NCBI GenBank assembly: GCA_021792115.1
Contig: JAJYVI010000014.1
Span: forward strand, 1-14,593
Source: Microcaldota archaeon
Lineage (GTDB): Archaea > Micrarchaeota > Micrarchaeia > Micrarchaeales > Micrarchaeaceae
Length of the DNA stretch: 14,593 nt
Direction: 5' to 3'
A program made the position numbers and the translations under genes. The notes under the pieces were generated by a model, which saw only the letters and a program-made list of their open reading frames with translations, was not told the DNA's origin and did not search any database. Shown piece after piece: positions 1 through 6,537 of this stretch. The first letter of the stretch is position 1; the number at the start of each line of letters is the position of its first letter.

Positions 1-269
1 CATATGCATTTACAAAATGATCATCAGGGTCGTCCCTGTCGCCAATTTATTATTAGTAGAAAGATAAAAACAAAATACTTCTGTGCAATTAAATTTTCAA
101 CAGCCTTAAAATTAAATAAATCCTACTAATTTAATAATATATGTGCTTAAATTTTCAATAGCTAGACACTTACATGAATTTAGCATAAATAATTATGCAA
201 ATACAAATAAAATTTTTAATATGCTAAATCAAATCTAAATATTTTTAATAAATCAAACTAGGTGAATTT
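1..269. other. AT-rich region upstream of L15e, no supported gene
   Basis: No gene can be supported here. One forward frame is open from the left edge to a stop at 127-129 and a second to about 66, but neither resembles a known protein and they conflict with each other. A small GC-rich hairpin, CAGGG-TCGT-CCCTG, lies at 25-38. TTAAATTTTCAA occurs at 89-100 and again at 147-158, each preceded by a GTGC (83-86 and 144-147, the second overlapping the repeat by one base). The 3' part is very AT-rich and should hold the promoter of the L15e operon; TCTAAATATTTTTA near 234-247 is TATA-like but too close to the ribosome binding site to be assigned with confidence. Confidence 0.4.
260..265 (+). promoter_or_regulatory. 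Ribosome binding site of L15e
   Basis: AGGTGA lies 4 nt before the ATG at 270 and matches the archaeal anti-SD core (GGAGGTGA). It fixes the L15e start and shows that this mRNA has a leader. Confidence 0.7.
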
Positions 270-776
270 ATGAGTCTGTATAGACAGGTAAAGAAGACAT
301 TTATAGAAGGATACAAAAGTAACTCCGATAGAGTAAAAGAGAACAGGATAAACTGGAGCTCTGAGCCTTCTGTTGCAAGAATAGAGAGACCAACAAATAT
401 TGCAAGGGCAAGGGAGCTGGGGTACAAAGCAAAGGAAGGTATAATTGTTGCAAGAGTAAGAGTAAAGTCTGGAAAAAGAAAAAGACAAACTGTTGACGGC
501 GGAAGAAAGCCTTCAAAAAGTGGGAGATTCTTTTCAAGGCAGAAATCGCTGCAGGCAATTGCAGAGGAGAGGGCATCCAAGAAGTTTGTAAATCATGAAG
601 TCCTAAATTCATATTATGTCGGGCAGACAGGGCAGGAGAAATTCTATGAAATAATCCTTCTGGATTCGACAAGCCCAGCGCTAAAAAATAGCAAAACATA
701 TTCTAACCTCATAACTCAAAAGCAGAGGGCAATAAGAGGACTTACAAGCAGTGGAAAGAAGTATAGAGGAGCATGA
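270..776 (+). CDS. rpl15e: Large ribosomal subunit protein L15e
   Basis: Archaeal/eukaryotic-type ribosomal protein eL15, an rRNA-binding protein of the 50S subunit. The family hallmark is RP(T/N)...AR.LGYKAK.G..V.RVRVK.G.R.R, seen here at about residues 40-72 (ERPTNIARARELGYKAKEG, then VARVRVKSGKRKRQ). At 168 residues it is shorter than the roughly 190 residues usual in archaea; the C-terminus ends soon after the basic SSGKKYRGA. The start is set by a good SD (AGGTGA) 4 nt upstream. It leads a tight cluster: its TGA overlaps the ATG of the next gene by 4 nt (ATGA), so it is probably co-transcribed and translationally coupled with the Brix-like gene. The identification is secure. Confidence 0.95.
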   Translation: MSLYRQVKKTFIEGYKSNSDRVKENRINWSSEPSVARIERPTNIARARELGYKAKEGIIVARVRVKSGKRKRQTVDGGRKPSKSGRFFSRQKSLQAIAEERASKKFVNHEVLNSYYVGQTGQEKFYEIILLDSTSPALKNSKTYSNLITQKQRAIRGLTSSGKKYRGA

Positions 777-1099
777 AAAGAACTCTTGTAACCGTATCAA
801 AGAATTCAAGCCTGTTTCTATACTCCAGGATAAGAGAAGTATTTAAAAATCCTATAATAATAAGAAGGGGTAGAAAGAATACTGAAAAATTAATTGAATA
901 TGCGCTGTTTATGGGGTTCGACAGGATCTCCATAGTTTCTAAAATAAATACAGAGAGCATATTAAGAATAAATGAATTGAAAATAAGTACTGAATCACAA
1001 GCGCGTAAATACAAGTCTAAAATCTATTTTTATGATTTAAATGGAAGAAAGAAAATATTCCTCAATAATAAAGGTGCCAAAGGAAGGAAGCGGGATTAA
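773..1099 (+). CDS. Short Brix-domain-like ribosome biogenesis protein
   Basis: Resembles the N-terminal half of archaeal Brix (Imp4-like) proteins, which bind rRNA during large or small subunit assembly. The visible match is the pattern LVTVS...S..LYSRIREVF.N...IRRGRKN..KLIEYAL.MGFDRI.IV (residues 4-56), corresponding to the family's 'L.TTSR.P......L...L......NRGK.s..eL...A...Gad...iv'. At 108 residues it is much shorter than typical archaeal Brix proteins (about 150-190), so the second half of the domain appears to be absent or replaced by a short basic tail ending KGAKGRKRD. It overlaps L15e by 4 nt (GAGG at 766-769 serves as SD) and overlaps the following Pcc1-like gene by 59 nt. The order Brix then Pcc1 is known in other archaea, which supports both calls. 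No remainder of the domain is seen in another frame. Confidence 0.65.
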   Translation: MKRTLVTVSKNSSLFLYSRIREVFKNPIIIRRGRKNTEKLIEYALFMGFDRISIVSKINTESILRINELKISTESQARKYKSKIYFYDLNGRKKIFLNNKGAKGRKRD

Positions 1100-1361
1100 A
1101 TATATAGGCATCCTTGAAAAGCGCAAGGCTTACAAAAGAAGCGAGGTCTCAGTAGAAGAAAGCAATTCTAACCTTAATATCTCAGTGAATGCAGACGATC
1201 TAAATGCATTGAAGGCTTCAACAAATGGGATACTGCGCGAGTTGCAGTTAATATATAAAGTGCAGGCCATAGGCAAGAAAGGAAATGCAAATGCTAGGCG
1301 TAATCTGCAGAAGCAGCCGCAAAAGCAGGCACGAATTAAAAATAGCAAGAATGCTGCATAG
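1041..1361 (+). CDS. pcc1: Pcc1-like KEOPS complex subunit
   Basis: Probable Pcc1/LAGE3-family subunit of KEOPS, the complex that makes the t6A modification of ANN-decoding tRNAs; Pcc1 is its dimerising subunit. The recognisable core is residues 45-74: LNISVNADDLNALKAS, then TNGILRELQLIYKV, matching the family pattern '(i.i.)AeD..aLRaslNsyLR.l.....'. The region after about residue 78 (GKKGNANARRNLQKQPQKQA) is a basic, low-complexity tail beyond the usual end of Pcc1. The ATG at 1041 directly follows an in-frame TAA and gives a 59-nt overlap with the Brix-like gene. A GTG at 1074 would shorten the overlap but would remove the probable first beta strand (SSIIKV). Its place after Brix matches the common archaeal Brix-Pcc1 arrangement. 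The family call is moderately sure; the start is uncertain. Confidence 0.65.
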   Translation: MEERKYSSIIKVPKEGSGIKYIGILEKRKAYKRSEVSVEESNSNLNISVNADDLNALKASTNGILRELQLIYKVQAIGKKGNANARRNLQKQPQKQARIKNSKNAA

Positions 1362-1729
1362 TTTAAAAATACTGAATGCCATGACACATCAATATATGCA
1401 AAAAAGCAAAATATTTTTATATTATCAGTTATTAATAATAAAACACATAACTCATACAGTGGAATGAATGCCATGAAGCGAGCCATGCAACATGGTATAA
1501 ATTTAACAAAGATTTAAATATTTTTAATGTAAATTTAGTTAAATATCTTAGAATTAAGGTACGCATTCTTGTACTGTTAATTTGTTTAGTCTATCCTGAA
1601 ATTCAAGTTTTGCAGGTTAAACTAATAAGAAAAAGTTAATGAATTACTAAGCGTGCATGTTTCTGCAATTCATTAAAAAATTAAAAAGATAAAAATTTAC
1701 AACGATACAACAATAAAAAGTGCAATACA
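1362..1729 (+). promoter_or_regulatory. Gene-free leader region of the L3 operon
   Basis: This 368-bp stretch separates the L15e/Pcc1 run from the L3 cluster. No gene is supported; the best reading frame is about 28 codons of AT-rich sequence. It contains a TATA-like box (ATTTAAATATTTTTA, 1512-1526) that could drive a long-leader L3 transcript, and a 10-bp inverted repeat at 1636-1645/1667-1676. The last 50 bases are an A-rich tract reaching the L3 start, with no convincing SD. The L3 transcript start cannot be fixed from sequence. Confidence 0.45.
1636..1676 (+). repeat. 10-bp inverted repeat upstream of L3
   Basis: TTAATGAATT (1636-1645) is the exact reverse complement of AATTCATTAA (1667-1676), with a 21-base loop. 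The loop is richer in GC than its surroundings and contains a second possible small pairing (TGCA 1655-1658 with TGCA 1664-1667). It lies 53 bases before the L3 start, where it could be an mRNA leader structure or an operator. Function is unknown, and AT-rich inverted repeats of this size can arise by chance. Confidence 0.4.
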
Positions 1730-2686
1730 ATGACAAAAGGTTCATTACAATATTGGCCAAGGAAAAGGGCGAGGAAGAGACTGCCAAGAATTAGGAATAG
1801 CAGGAAAACAGCAGATACTCCAGGGCTGTCCAACATCGTCGGATACAAAGCAGGTATGTGCCAGCTTAATCTTATCGATGATTCAGACTCACCTTCTAAG
1901 TCGCTTGAAGTCAACAGGGCATGCACGATAATCGAGATTCCTAAGACAGAGCTTTATGGGATAAGGTTTTATAAGAGGAACAGCATAACAAAATATCTTG
2001 GATCATCTGATGAAGTGCTGAATGCAGAACTGTGCAAAAAGCTAGGTATGAAAAACATAGAGAATAATGAATCAAAACTTGAAGCATTCAAAGGCAAACT
2101 CAAAGAGTATACTGATGTAAGCGCTCTGCTTGTCGCGTATCCAAAGACTGTTTCTGTTGAGCAGCACAAGCCTGTCAGGTTTGAGGCAAAAATTATTGCA
2201 AATGACGTAGCGCAGAAATTTGAGATTGCAGCAGGTCTGCTTGGAAAAGAAGTAAAGGCTGCTGACATGTTCAAGAATGGAGAGTTCATTGATGTGACTT
2301 CGATTTCAAAAGGGAAAGGATGGTCAAGCGTGATTAAAAGGCATCATGTAGCAAGATTAGACCATAAGGCAACCCAGAAAACAAGGCACATGGGAGTTCT
2401 TGGATCCTATGGGATGGGAAGAGTTCTTTATTCAGTGCCTCATTCAGGGCAGCTCGGGTTCAATTACAGGACAGAATACAATAAAAGACTCTTGAAAATA
2501 AGCTCTGACAAACTTGACAAAAAACAAGGATTCAAGAATTATGGAAGCGTGAACAGTGATTACATTATAATCGAAGGATCAATACCAGGACCAGCGAAAA
2601 GGCTTGTCAGGATTAGGAAAACTATTAGAAATAAAAATACAAAAGGCATAAACGCGCCGAAAATAAATGAAATAATATTAAACTGA
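1730..2686 (+). CDS. rpl3: Large ribosomal subunit protein L3
   Basis: Ribosomal protein uL3, one of the first proteins to assemble on 23S rRNA, reaching the peptidyl transferase centre with an internal loop. At 318 residues it has archaeal length. Family landmarks are the basic start MTKGSLQYWPRKRARKRLPR, GYKAGM (38-43), SKGKGW (193-198), and the block VLYSVPHSGQLGF..RTEYNKRLL (232-255). The tip of the central finger, usually an aromatic Trp in archaea and eukaryotes (G.W.P..V), reads GSYGMG here with Tyr227. The first gene of the S10-type cluster, it ends 10 bases before L4. The ATG start gives the expected N-terminus; there is no clear SD (AAAAAGTG lies 9 nt upstream). Confidence 0.96.
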   Translation: MTKGSLQYWPRKRARKRLPRIRNSRKTADTPGLSNIVGYKAGMCQLNLIDDSDSPSKSLEVNRACTIIEIPKTELYGIRFYKRNSITKYLGSSDEVLNAELCKKLGMKNIENNESKLEAFKGKLKEYTDVSALLVAYPKTVSVEQHKPVRFEAKIIANDVAQKFEIAAGLLGKEVKAADMFKNGEFIDVTSISKGKGWSSVIKRHHVARLDHKATQKTRHMGVLGSYGMGRVLYSVPHSGQLGFNYRTEYNKRLLKISSDKLDKKQGFKNYGSVNSDYIIIEGSIPGPAKRLVRIRKTIRNKNTKGINAPKINEIILN

Positions 2687-2696
2687 AAGTGGAACA

Positions 2697-3464
2697 ATGA
2701 ATGCTGATGTTTTTGATTTAAACGGAAAGGTTTTGAAGCCGATAGAGCTGCCAAGCTTGTTTGAAGAGCAAGTAAGGAAAGACCTTATTCTAAGAGCGAT
2801 TGCGTCTGAAAATAGCTATCTCCTGCAGCCCCAGGGATCTTACAGGTTTGCAGGAATGGAAACCTCAGCAGTCTATGTTGGACGAATGAATGTTTACAGG
2901 ACAGGAAGGCACATGGGAATTGCAATCAGGCCTAGGGAAAAGCTCGGCGGCGGAGTGCAGGGTAAGGTAAAAAGAATACCATCAGCCACAAAAGGGAGAA
3001 GGGCGCACCCTCACAAAGTAGAAAAAATACTTAATGAAAGGATTAACAAAAAAGAGTACCAGAAAGCGATTGCAAGTGCGATTTCATACACATGCACAAA
3101 TGCGCAGCACAAGCCTATAGTTGTCACTAACGAGATTGAGTCATTGCCAAAAACAAAGCAGGTAATATCCGTGCTGAAGGCTCTGAATCTGCAGCAAAAC
3201 CTTGAAAAGAAGAAAAGAATTAGAAAAGGTCTAAGGAGATCCTCAAAGCAGAATGCGTATAAAAAGACAGTTCTGATTGTAGTGTCAGGCAATGCAAGTA
3301 TATTAAAGTCCGGGAGAAACATTGCAGGCGTGGATGTCTGCACCACAAAGGCAATCTCTGCAAATCTGCTTGTGCCAGGAGGAAATGCAAAGCGTGCAGT
3401 CATATGGAGTGAAAATGCAATAAAAAACATACAGCAGGATATAAAGGAGCTGCATTTGAAATAA
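2697..3464 (+). CDS. rpl4: Large ribosomal subunit protein L4
   Basis: Ribosomal protein uL4 (archaeal L4/eukaryotic L4e type, 255 residues), an rRNA-binding protein whose extended loop lines the nascent peptide exit tunnel. Visible landmarks are the opening VFDLNGKVLKPIELPSLF, the core basic loop with YRTGRHMG, GGGVQGKVKRIPSATKGRRA and HPHKVEK (residues about 67-110), and the C-terminal Rossmann-like part with VVSGNASILKSGRNIAGVDV. It starts 10 bases after the L3 stop with a weak SD (GAAAGTGG). In bacteria L4 represses its own operon; whether the archaeal leader upstream of L3 is a target is not known. Confidence 0.95.
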   Translation: MNADVFDLNGKVLKPIELPSLFEEQVRKDLILRAIASENSYLLQPQGSYRFAGMETSAVYVGRMNVYRTGRHMGIAIRPREKLGGGVQGKVKRIPSATKGRRAHPHKVEKILNERINKKEYQKAIASAISYTCTNAQHKPIVVTNEIESLPKTKQVISVLKALNLQQNLEKKKRIRKGLRRSSKQNAYKKTVLIVVSGNASILKSGRNIAGVDVCTTKAISANLLVPGGNAKRAVIWSENAIKNIQQDIKELHLK

Positions 3465-3577
3465 AGCCTTGCAGTTTAGATAATGAAATAAGATTAAACT
3501 AAATTAGATTAAAAATAGATTGAATTAAATTATTAAAACATAATTATTTAGAAAATTAAAATTACAAGATGATTTGA
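3465..3577 (+). other. AT-rich spacer between L4 and L23
   Basis: A 113-bp gap of very high AT content inside an otherwise tightly packed cluster. It holds three spaced copies of AGATT(A/G)AA (starting 3491, 3506 and 3517). It may carry an internal promoter for L23 onward, but no single TATA box stands out. Confidence 0.3.
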
Positions 3578-3829
3578 ATGGCAATATTAAAATATCCTTT
3601 GGCAACTGAAAAGGCAGTAAAGCTTGTTGAAAGCGAAAATGTCGTCACCTATGTTGCAGACAGCAGAGCAACCAAAACCCAGATAAAAAAAGAGTTTGAG
3701 AAGGTGTTCAATGTCAAAGTAAGGTCAATAAGGACAGCGAATATGCCAACCAATTTAAAAAAGGCATTTATAAAACTTGCGCCTGGATTCAAGGCAACTG
3801 ACATCTCTGAAAAGCTTAAGATTGCATAA
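3578..3829 (+). CDS. rpl23: Large ribosomal subunit protein L23
   Basis: Ribosomal protein uL23, located at the peptide exit site and a docking site for signal recognition particle and translocon. Its 83 residues are typical of archaea. It shows the family start ILKYPLATEKAVKLVE (the 'P..TEKa' motif), the basic segment RATKTQIKKEFEKVFNVKVRSIRTANMP and the C-terminal KKAFIKLAPGFKATDISEKL. It lies in the canonical slot between L4 and L2. The SD is weak (GATGATTTG just before the ATG). Confidence 0.96.
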   Translation: MAILKYPLATEKAVKLVESENVVTYVADSRATKTQIKKEFEKVFNVKVRSIRTANMPTNLKKAFIKLAPGFKATDISEKLKIA

Positions 3830-3891
3830 TTGCAGGTATGATGTCGGCATGAGCAAAAAAGCAGACAGATCAAAAACAAAGAAGTGAAATA

Positions 3892-4599
3892 ATGGGAAAA
3901 AAATTGAAGATGCAAAGAAGGGGAAAAGGCTCCAATGTATATACAAAGCTTCCAAATACTTATGACTTAAATGTCAATTACAAAAATACAAAGGCAAGCA
4001 TATCAGGCAATGTTGTTTCTCTGTTTAATCATACAGGTCATACAGGCATTGTAATGCAGGTTGTATATGATGATTTTTCAAAGGACACGCTCATTGCTCC
4101 TGAAGGCATAAAAATAGGGGACACAATCCATATAAACAAAGGTATCCCTTCTCTTGGCAGTGTCATGAACTTGGTAGATATACCTGAAGGAATTCCAATA
4201 TATAATATAGAATCCTCACCAGGAGATGGAGGGAAATATGTAAGGTCAGCAGGCGCAGCAGCCTATATAATAATGCATGGCGACAATTTTACAAAGGTAC
4301 AGCTTCCTTCAAAATCTATTATAACCTTAAGCAATAACTGCAGAGCCCAGCTAGGCGTGATATCAAACGGCGGGAGGAAGGAACAAGTAATTGTAAAAGC
4401 AGGTAAAAATTTCTATATAAAACATGCGACAAACAAGCTATGGCCTACATATAGAGGAGTTAAATCAAATCCTGTGGACCACCCATTCGGAGGTAAGCAG
4501 CACCATAAAGGCAAAGGCAGCATGACATCAAGGAATGCGCCGCCAGGAAGAAAAGTTGGTCACATTGCTGCGAAGAGAGTCGGCAGGAAAAAGAGGTAA
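3892..4599 (+). CDS. rpl2: Large ribosomal subunit protein L2
   Basis: Ribosomal protein uL2, which binds 23S rRNA near the peptidyl transferase centre and bridges to the 30S subunit. Its 235 residues match archaeal L2. The segments GDGGKYVRSAGAAAYI (about 111-126) and SRNAPPGRKVGHIAAKRVGR (213-232) are diagnostic. The universally conserved His (E. coli H229 equivalent) is kept at H197 in NPVDHPFGG; Phe199 is the usual archaeal residue. The two positions before this motif are K191-S192, where archaeal and bacterial L2 nearly always have Ala-Met. GAAGTGA at 3881-3887 is a plausible SD for the ATG at 3892. Only 4 bases separate it from S19. Confidence 0.96.
   Translation: MGKKLKMQRRGKGSNVYTKLPNTYDLNVNYKNTKASISGNVVSLFNHTGHTGIVMQVVYDDFSKDTLIAPEGIKIGDTIHINKGIPSLGSVMNLVDIPEGIPIYNIESSPGDGGKYVRSAGAAAYIIMHGDNFTKVQLPSKSIITLSNNCRAQLGVISNGGRKEQVIVKAGKNFYIKHATNKLWPTYRGVKSNPVDHPFGGKQHHKGKGSMTSRNAPPGRKVGHIAAKRVGRKKR
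4593..4599 (+). promoter_or_regulatory. Ribosome binding site of S19 inside the end of L2
   Basis: GAGGTAA overlaps the last L2 codons and its stop, 4 nt before the S19 ATG at 4604. The overlap implies translational coupling of L2 and S19. Confidence 0.6.
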
Positions 4600-4603
4600 T
4601 TAA

Positions 4604-4996
4604 ATGGCTGAAAAGAAAATATTCAAAGGTATGACAGGCGAGGAGATCGCTAAGATTCCGCAGCAGGATTTTTTGATGCTGATAAAGTCAAGGCAGAGAA
4701 GATCTATAAAAAGAAACGGGGTAGACTACAAAAACCTAAAAATAAAGGTTGAGAAGTACAAGAAGGACGGAAAGGGCAAGGTCGTCAAGACCCAGTGCAG
4801 GGAAGCAGTGATACTGCCGTCCTGGATAGGGATGAAGTTTGCAGTGCACAATGGCAAGGAGTTTCAGCAACTTGAGATAATGCCTGAAATGATAGGTCAT
4901 AGGCTTGGAGACTTTGTCTACACAACAAAGCGCGTAGTGCATTCAGCTCCTGGAATAGGCGCAACCCGCGGAAGCAAGGCCCTGTCGCAGAAATAA
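4604..4996 (+). CDS. rps19: Small ribosomal subunit protein S19
   Basis: Ribosomal protein uS19 of the 30S head, where it contacts S13 and lies near the A-site tRNA. At 130 residues it has the longer archaeal form. The signature is the C-terminal block MPEMIGHRLGDFVYTTKRVV followed by HSAPGIGATRGSK. The N-terminal extension FKGMTGEEIAKIPQQDFLML resembles archaeal S19. It is tightly spaced between L2 (4 bases) and L22 (12 bases). Nothing is unusual. Confidence 0.96.
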   Translation: MAEKKIFKGMTGEEIAKIPQQDFLMLIKSRQRRSIKRNGVDYKNLKIKVEKYKKDGKGKVVKTQCREAVILPSWIGMKFAVHNGKEFQQLEIMPEMIGHRLGDFVYTTKRVVHSAPGIGATRGSKALSQK

Positions 4997-4998
4997 TG

Positions 4999-5002
4999 GT
5001 GC
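4999..5002 (+). promoter_or_regulatory. Ribosome binding site of L22
   Basis: GGTG, 6 nt before the ATG at 5009 and just after the S19 stop; it matches the anti-SD core and supports this start. Confidence 0.45.
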
Positions 5003-5008
5003 ATTTTA

Positions 5009-5767
5009 ATGAAGTATTCTTTCAATAGAGACAAAAAAGACCTTGTGTTTGCATACAGAAAGGACATCAATGCAAGTTTCAAGGATCTGAGCATAGTGTG
5101 CAGCGCAATAAGGTATAAGACTGTTGCGAGCGCTGTCAAGGTGCTTGAGGATGTCGAGAGCGGAGCCAAGCCAGTGTTTTACCCAAGGTTTAACAAGGGC
5201 ATGGGGTCAAGGCACGAGCTCCTGGGAAAGAAAGGAAGATGGCCAAAGAAATGCTCAAAGATAATCAGGAATGTACTGCTGAGTGCAATTTCAAATGCAG
5301 AAAACAAAGGGTACGACCCTGATGCAATGGTTGTAGTGCATGCTTCTGCAAACAAGACAAACATAGTAAGAAGAGTAGCCCCAAAAGGAATACTTTACAT
5401 CAGCGGAGGCTATGGATATGCAAAGCAGAGGAGAAGCGACCTTGAGCTAGCAAAGGTTGAGATAGGCCTAGGTACTGGAGAGGAACAGGGCATCAGCAAG
5501 AAAATGAAAGCAGCTATAAAACTCAATGCAATGAGCGCCCCGAAGCAGAGCATAAAAGACACAGAGTCAAAGAAAAAACAGTCTGTAAAGCAGCAGGTAA
5601 AGGCAGCTGAAAAGAAGGCAGCAGTAGATATTGAAAAGGCAAGTAAGAAACAAGATGCTAACTCAGATGCGACCGCAGCTGAAAATGCAGGGAATTCAGA
5701 CAAAGGCAAGCAGCCTGTGATGTTAGAGCATGAAAAACAAGAAGAGCCTGCCCTTCCAAAAAAATAA
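5009..5767 (+). CDS. rpl22: Large ribosomal subunit protein L22 with a long C-terminal tail
   Basis: Ribosomal protein uL22, which contacts all 23S rRNA domains and lines the exit tunnel with its hairpin loop. The core is residues 1 to about 152: AYRKDINASFKDLSIVCSAI, then FNKGMGSRHELLGKKGRWPKK and the C-terminal AVVVHASANKT-like strand (MVVVHASANKTNIVRRVAPK). Archaeal L22 normally ends near 150-160 residues; here a tail of about 100 more follows, rich in Lys, Ala, Gln, Asp and Glu (for example KKKQSVKQQVKAAEKKAAVD) and ending EEPALPKK. It looks disordered or partly helical. The tail is in frame with normal neighbour-like codons and ends in tandem TAA TAA stops before S3, so it is a real extension and not a read-through error. 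Confidence 0.94.
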   Translation: MKYSFNRDKKDLVFAYRKDINASFKDLSIVCSAIRYKTVASAVKVLEDVESGAKPVFYPRFNKGMGSRHELLGKKGRWPKKCSKIIRNVLLSAISNAENKGYDPDAMVVVHASANKTNIVRRVAPKGILYISGGYGYAKQRRSDLELAKVEIGLGTGEEQGISKKMKAAIKLNAMSAPKQSIKDTESKKKQSVKQQVKAAEKKAAVDIEKASKKQDANSDATAAENAGNSDKGKQPVMLEHEKQEEPALPKK

Positions 5768-5770
5768 TAA

Positions 5771-6430
5771 GTGCTTATTGAAGAACAAGTGATATTTTCA
5801 AGTGATATTTTGATAGAAAGGAAATTTATAGAAGATGCAATAATTAAATACAATATTTCAATGTATCTGAGCAAATCCCTTGCAAATGCAGGGTTTTCAA
5901 GAGTAGACATACAGAAAACGCCTGTCTTGACAAGGATAATAGTATATGTGCTGAATCCAGGAAGAGTTATTGGCAGAGGAGGCAGGACGCTGGATATCCT
6001 GACTGACACAATAAAAAAGAAGTTCAAGGTCGAAAATCCACAGATAAATATAATGAAGATAGAAAATAGGCTTCTTGACCCGATGCTTGTTGCGAAGAGC
6101 ATCTCAGACAAGTTTGAAAGAGGGCTCAACACAAGGAAGATTGTGCAGCAGACGCTGAAGAGCATTCTTGAAAACGGCGCAATCGGCGCAGAAATCATAA
6201 TAAGCGGAAAGCTTGCTGCAAAGGGCGCAAGGGCAAAGGTCATGAGGAAAAGCATAGGATATATGCCAAAGGCTGGAAACACAACAAAGCTTGTCCAGTA
6301 TGGAACAGCGACTGCATATCCAAAATACGGCGCAATCGGCGTGAAAGTAAAGATTGTACCTCAAGGAACAATATTCCCTGACAGAGAGCTGAAAAAATTT
6401 GAGATTCCAAAGCAGATTCTCAAATCTTAA
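5771..6430 (+). CDS. rps3: Small ribosomal subunit protein S3
   Basis: Ribosomal protein uS3 at the mRNA entry channel of the 30S subunit. The KH type II domain is visible as VLNPGRVIGRGGRTLDILT (residues 60-78, GxxG at 68-71), preceded by the S3-typical GFSRVDIQKTP. The C-terminal domain has ISGKLAAKGARAKVMRKSIG and the YGTATAYPKYGAIGVKVKI block. At 219 residues it matches archaeal S3. The start is GTG at 5771, 3 nt after the L22 stop with no visible SD; a second GTG six codons later is possible and changes little. L29, the usual next gene in archaea, is absent: a T-rich terminator follows. Confidence 0.95.
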   Translation: MLIEEQVIFSSDILIERKFIEDAIIKYNISMYLSKSLANAGFSRVDIQKTPVLTRIIVYVLNPGRVIGRGGRTLDILTDTIKKKFKVENPQINIMKIENRLLDPMLVAKSISDKFERGLNTRKIVQQTLKSILENGAIGAEIIISGKLAAKGARAKVMRKSIGYMPKAGNTTKLVQYGTATAYPKYGAIGVKVKIVPQGTIFPDRELKKFEIPKQILKS

Positions 6431-6449
6431 TTTTTTTATTTTACTTTTT
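6431..6449 (+). terminator. T-rich terminator of the ribosomal protein operon
   Basis: A T7 run followed by further T clusters (TTTTTTTATTTTACTTTTT) begins right after the S3 stop. Oligo-T tracts without a required hairpin terminate archaeal transcription. It marks the end of the cluster at S3. Confidence 0.6.
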
Positions 6450-6537
6450 AAAGCTTTAGATAAAGCTGAAGCATGACAGTCTCGAGTAACTAAAAAGACT
6501 TGGATAAATTAATTAAATTAATACAATTAATGATTTT

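Noticed and set aside
1..129. Open frame running from the left edge to a stop at 127-129, possibly the end of an upstream gene
   Set aside because: A second frame is also open to about 66, neither reads like a known protein, and the sequence is more consistent with AT-rich intergenic DNA or IS debris.
1130..1486. Minus-strand frame of 118 codons opposite the Pcc1-like gene
   Set aside because: Its Cys/Leu/Phe-rich translation reflects the Lys/Asn/Gln-rich codons of the plus-strand gene; no start signal or family resemblance was seen.
3849..3887. A 12-codon frame (MSKKADRSKTKK) between L23 and L2
   Set aside because: It is too short to judge and its end coincides with the SD-like GAAGTGA of L2. 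Lys-rich short frames are common in this A-rich DNA.
5410..6282. Long minus-strand frame opposite L22 and S3 (about 290 codons)
   Set aside because: It is antisense to two unmistakable ribosomal proteins and its hydrophobic, Phe/Ser-rich translation is the mirror of Lys-rich codons.
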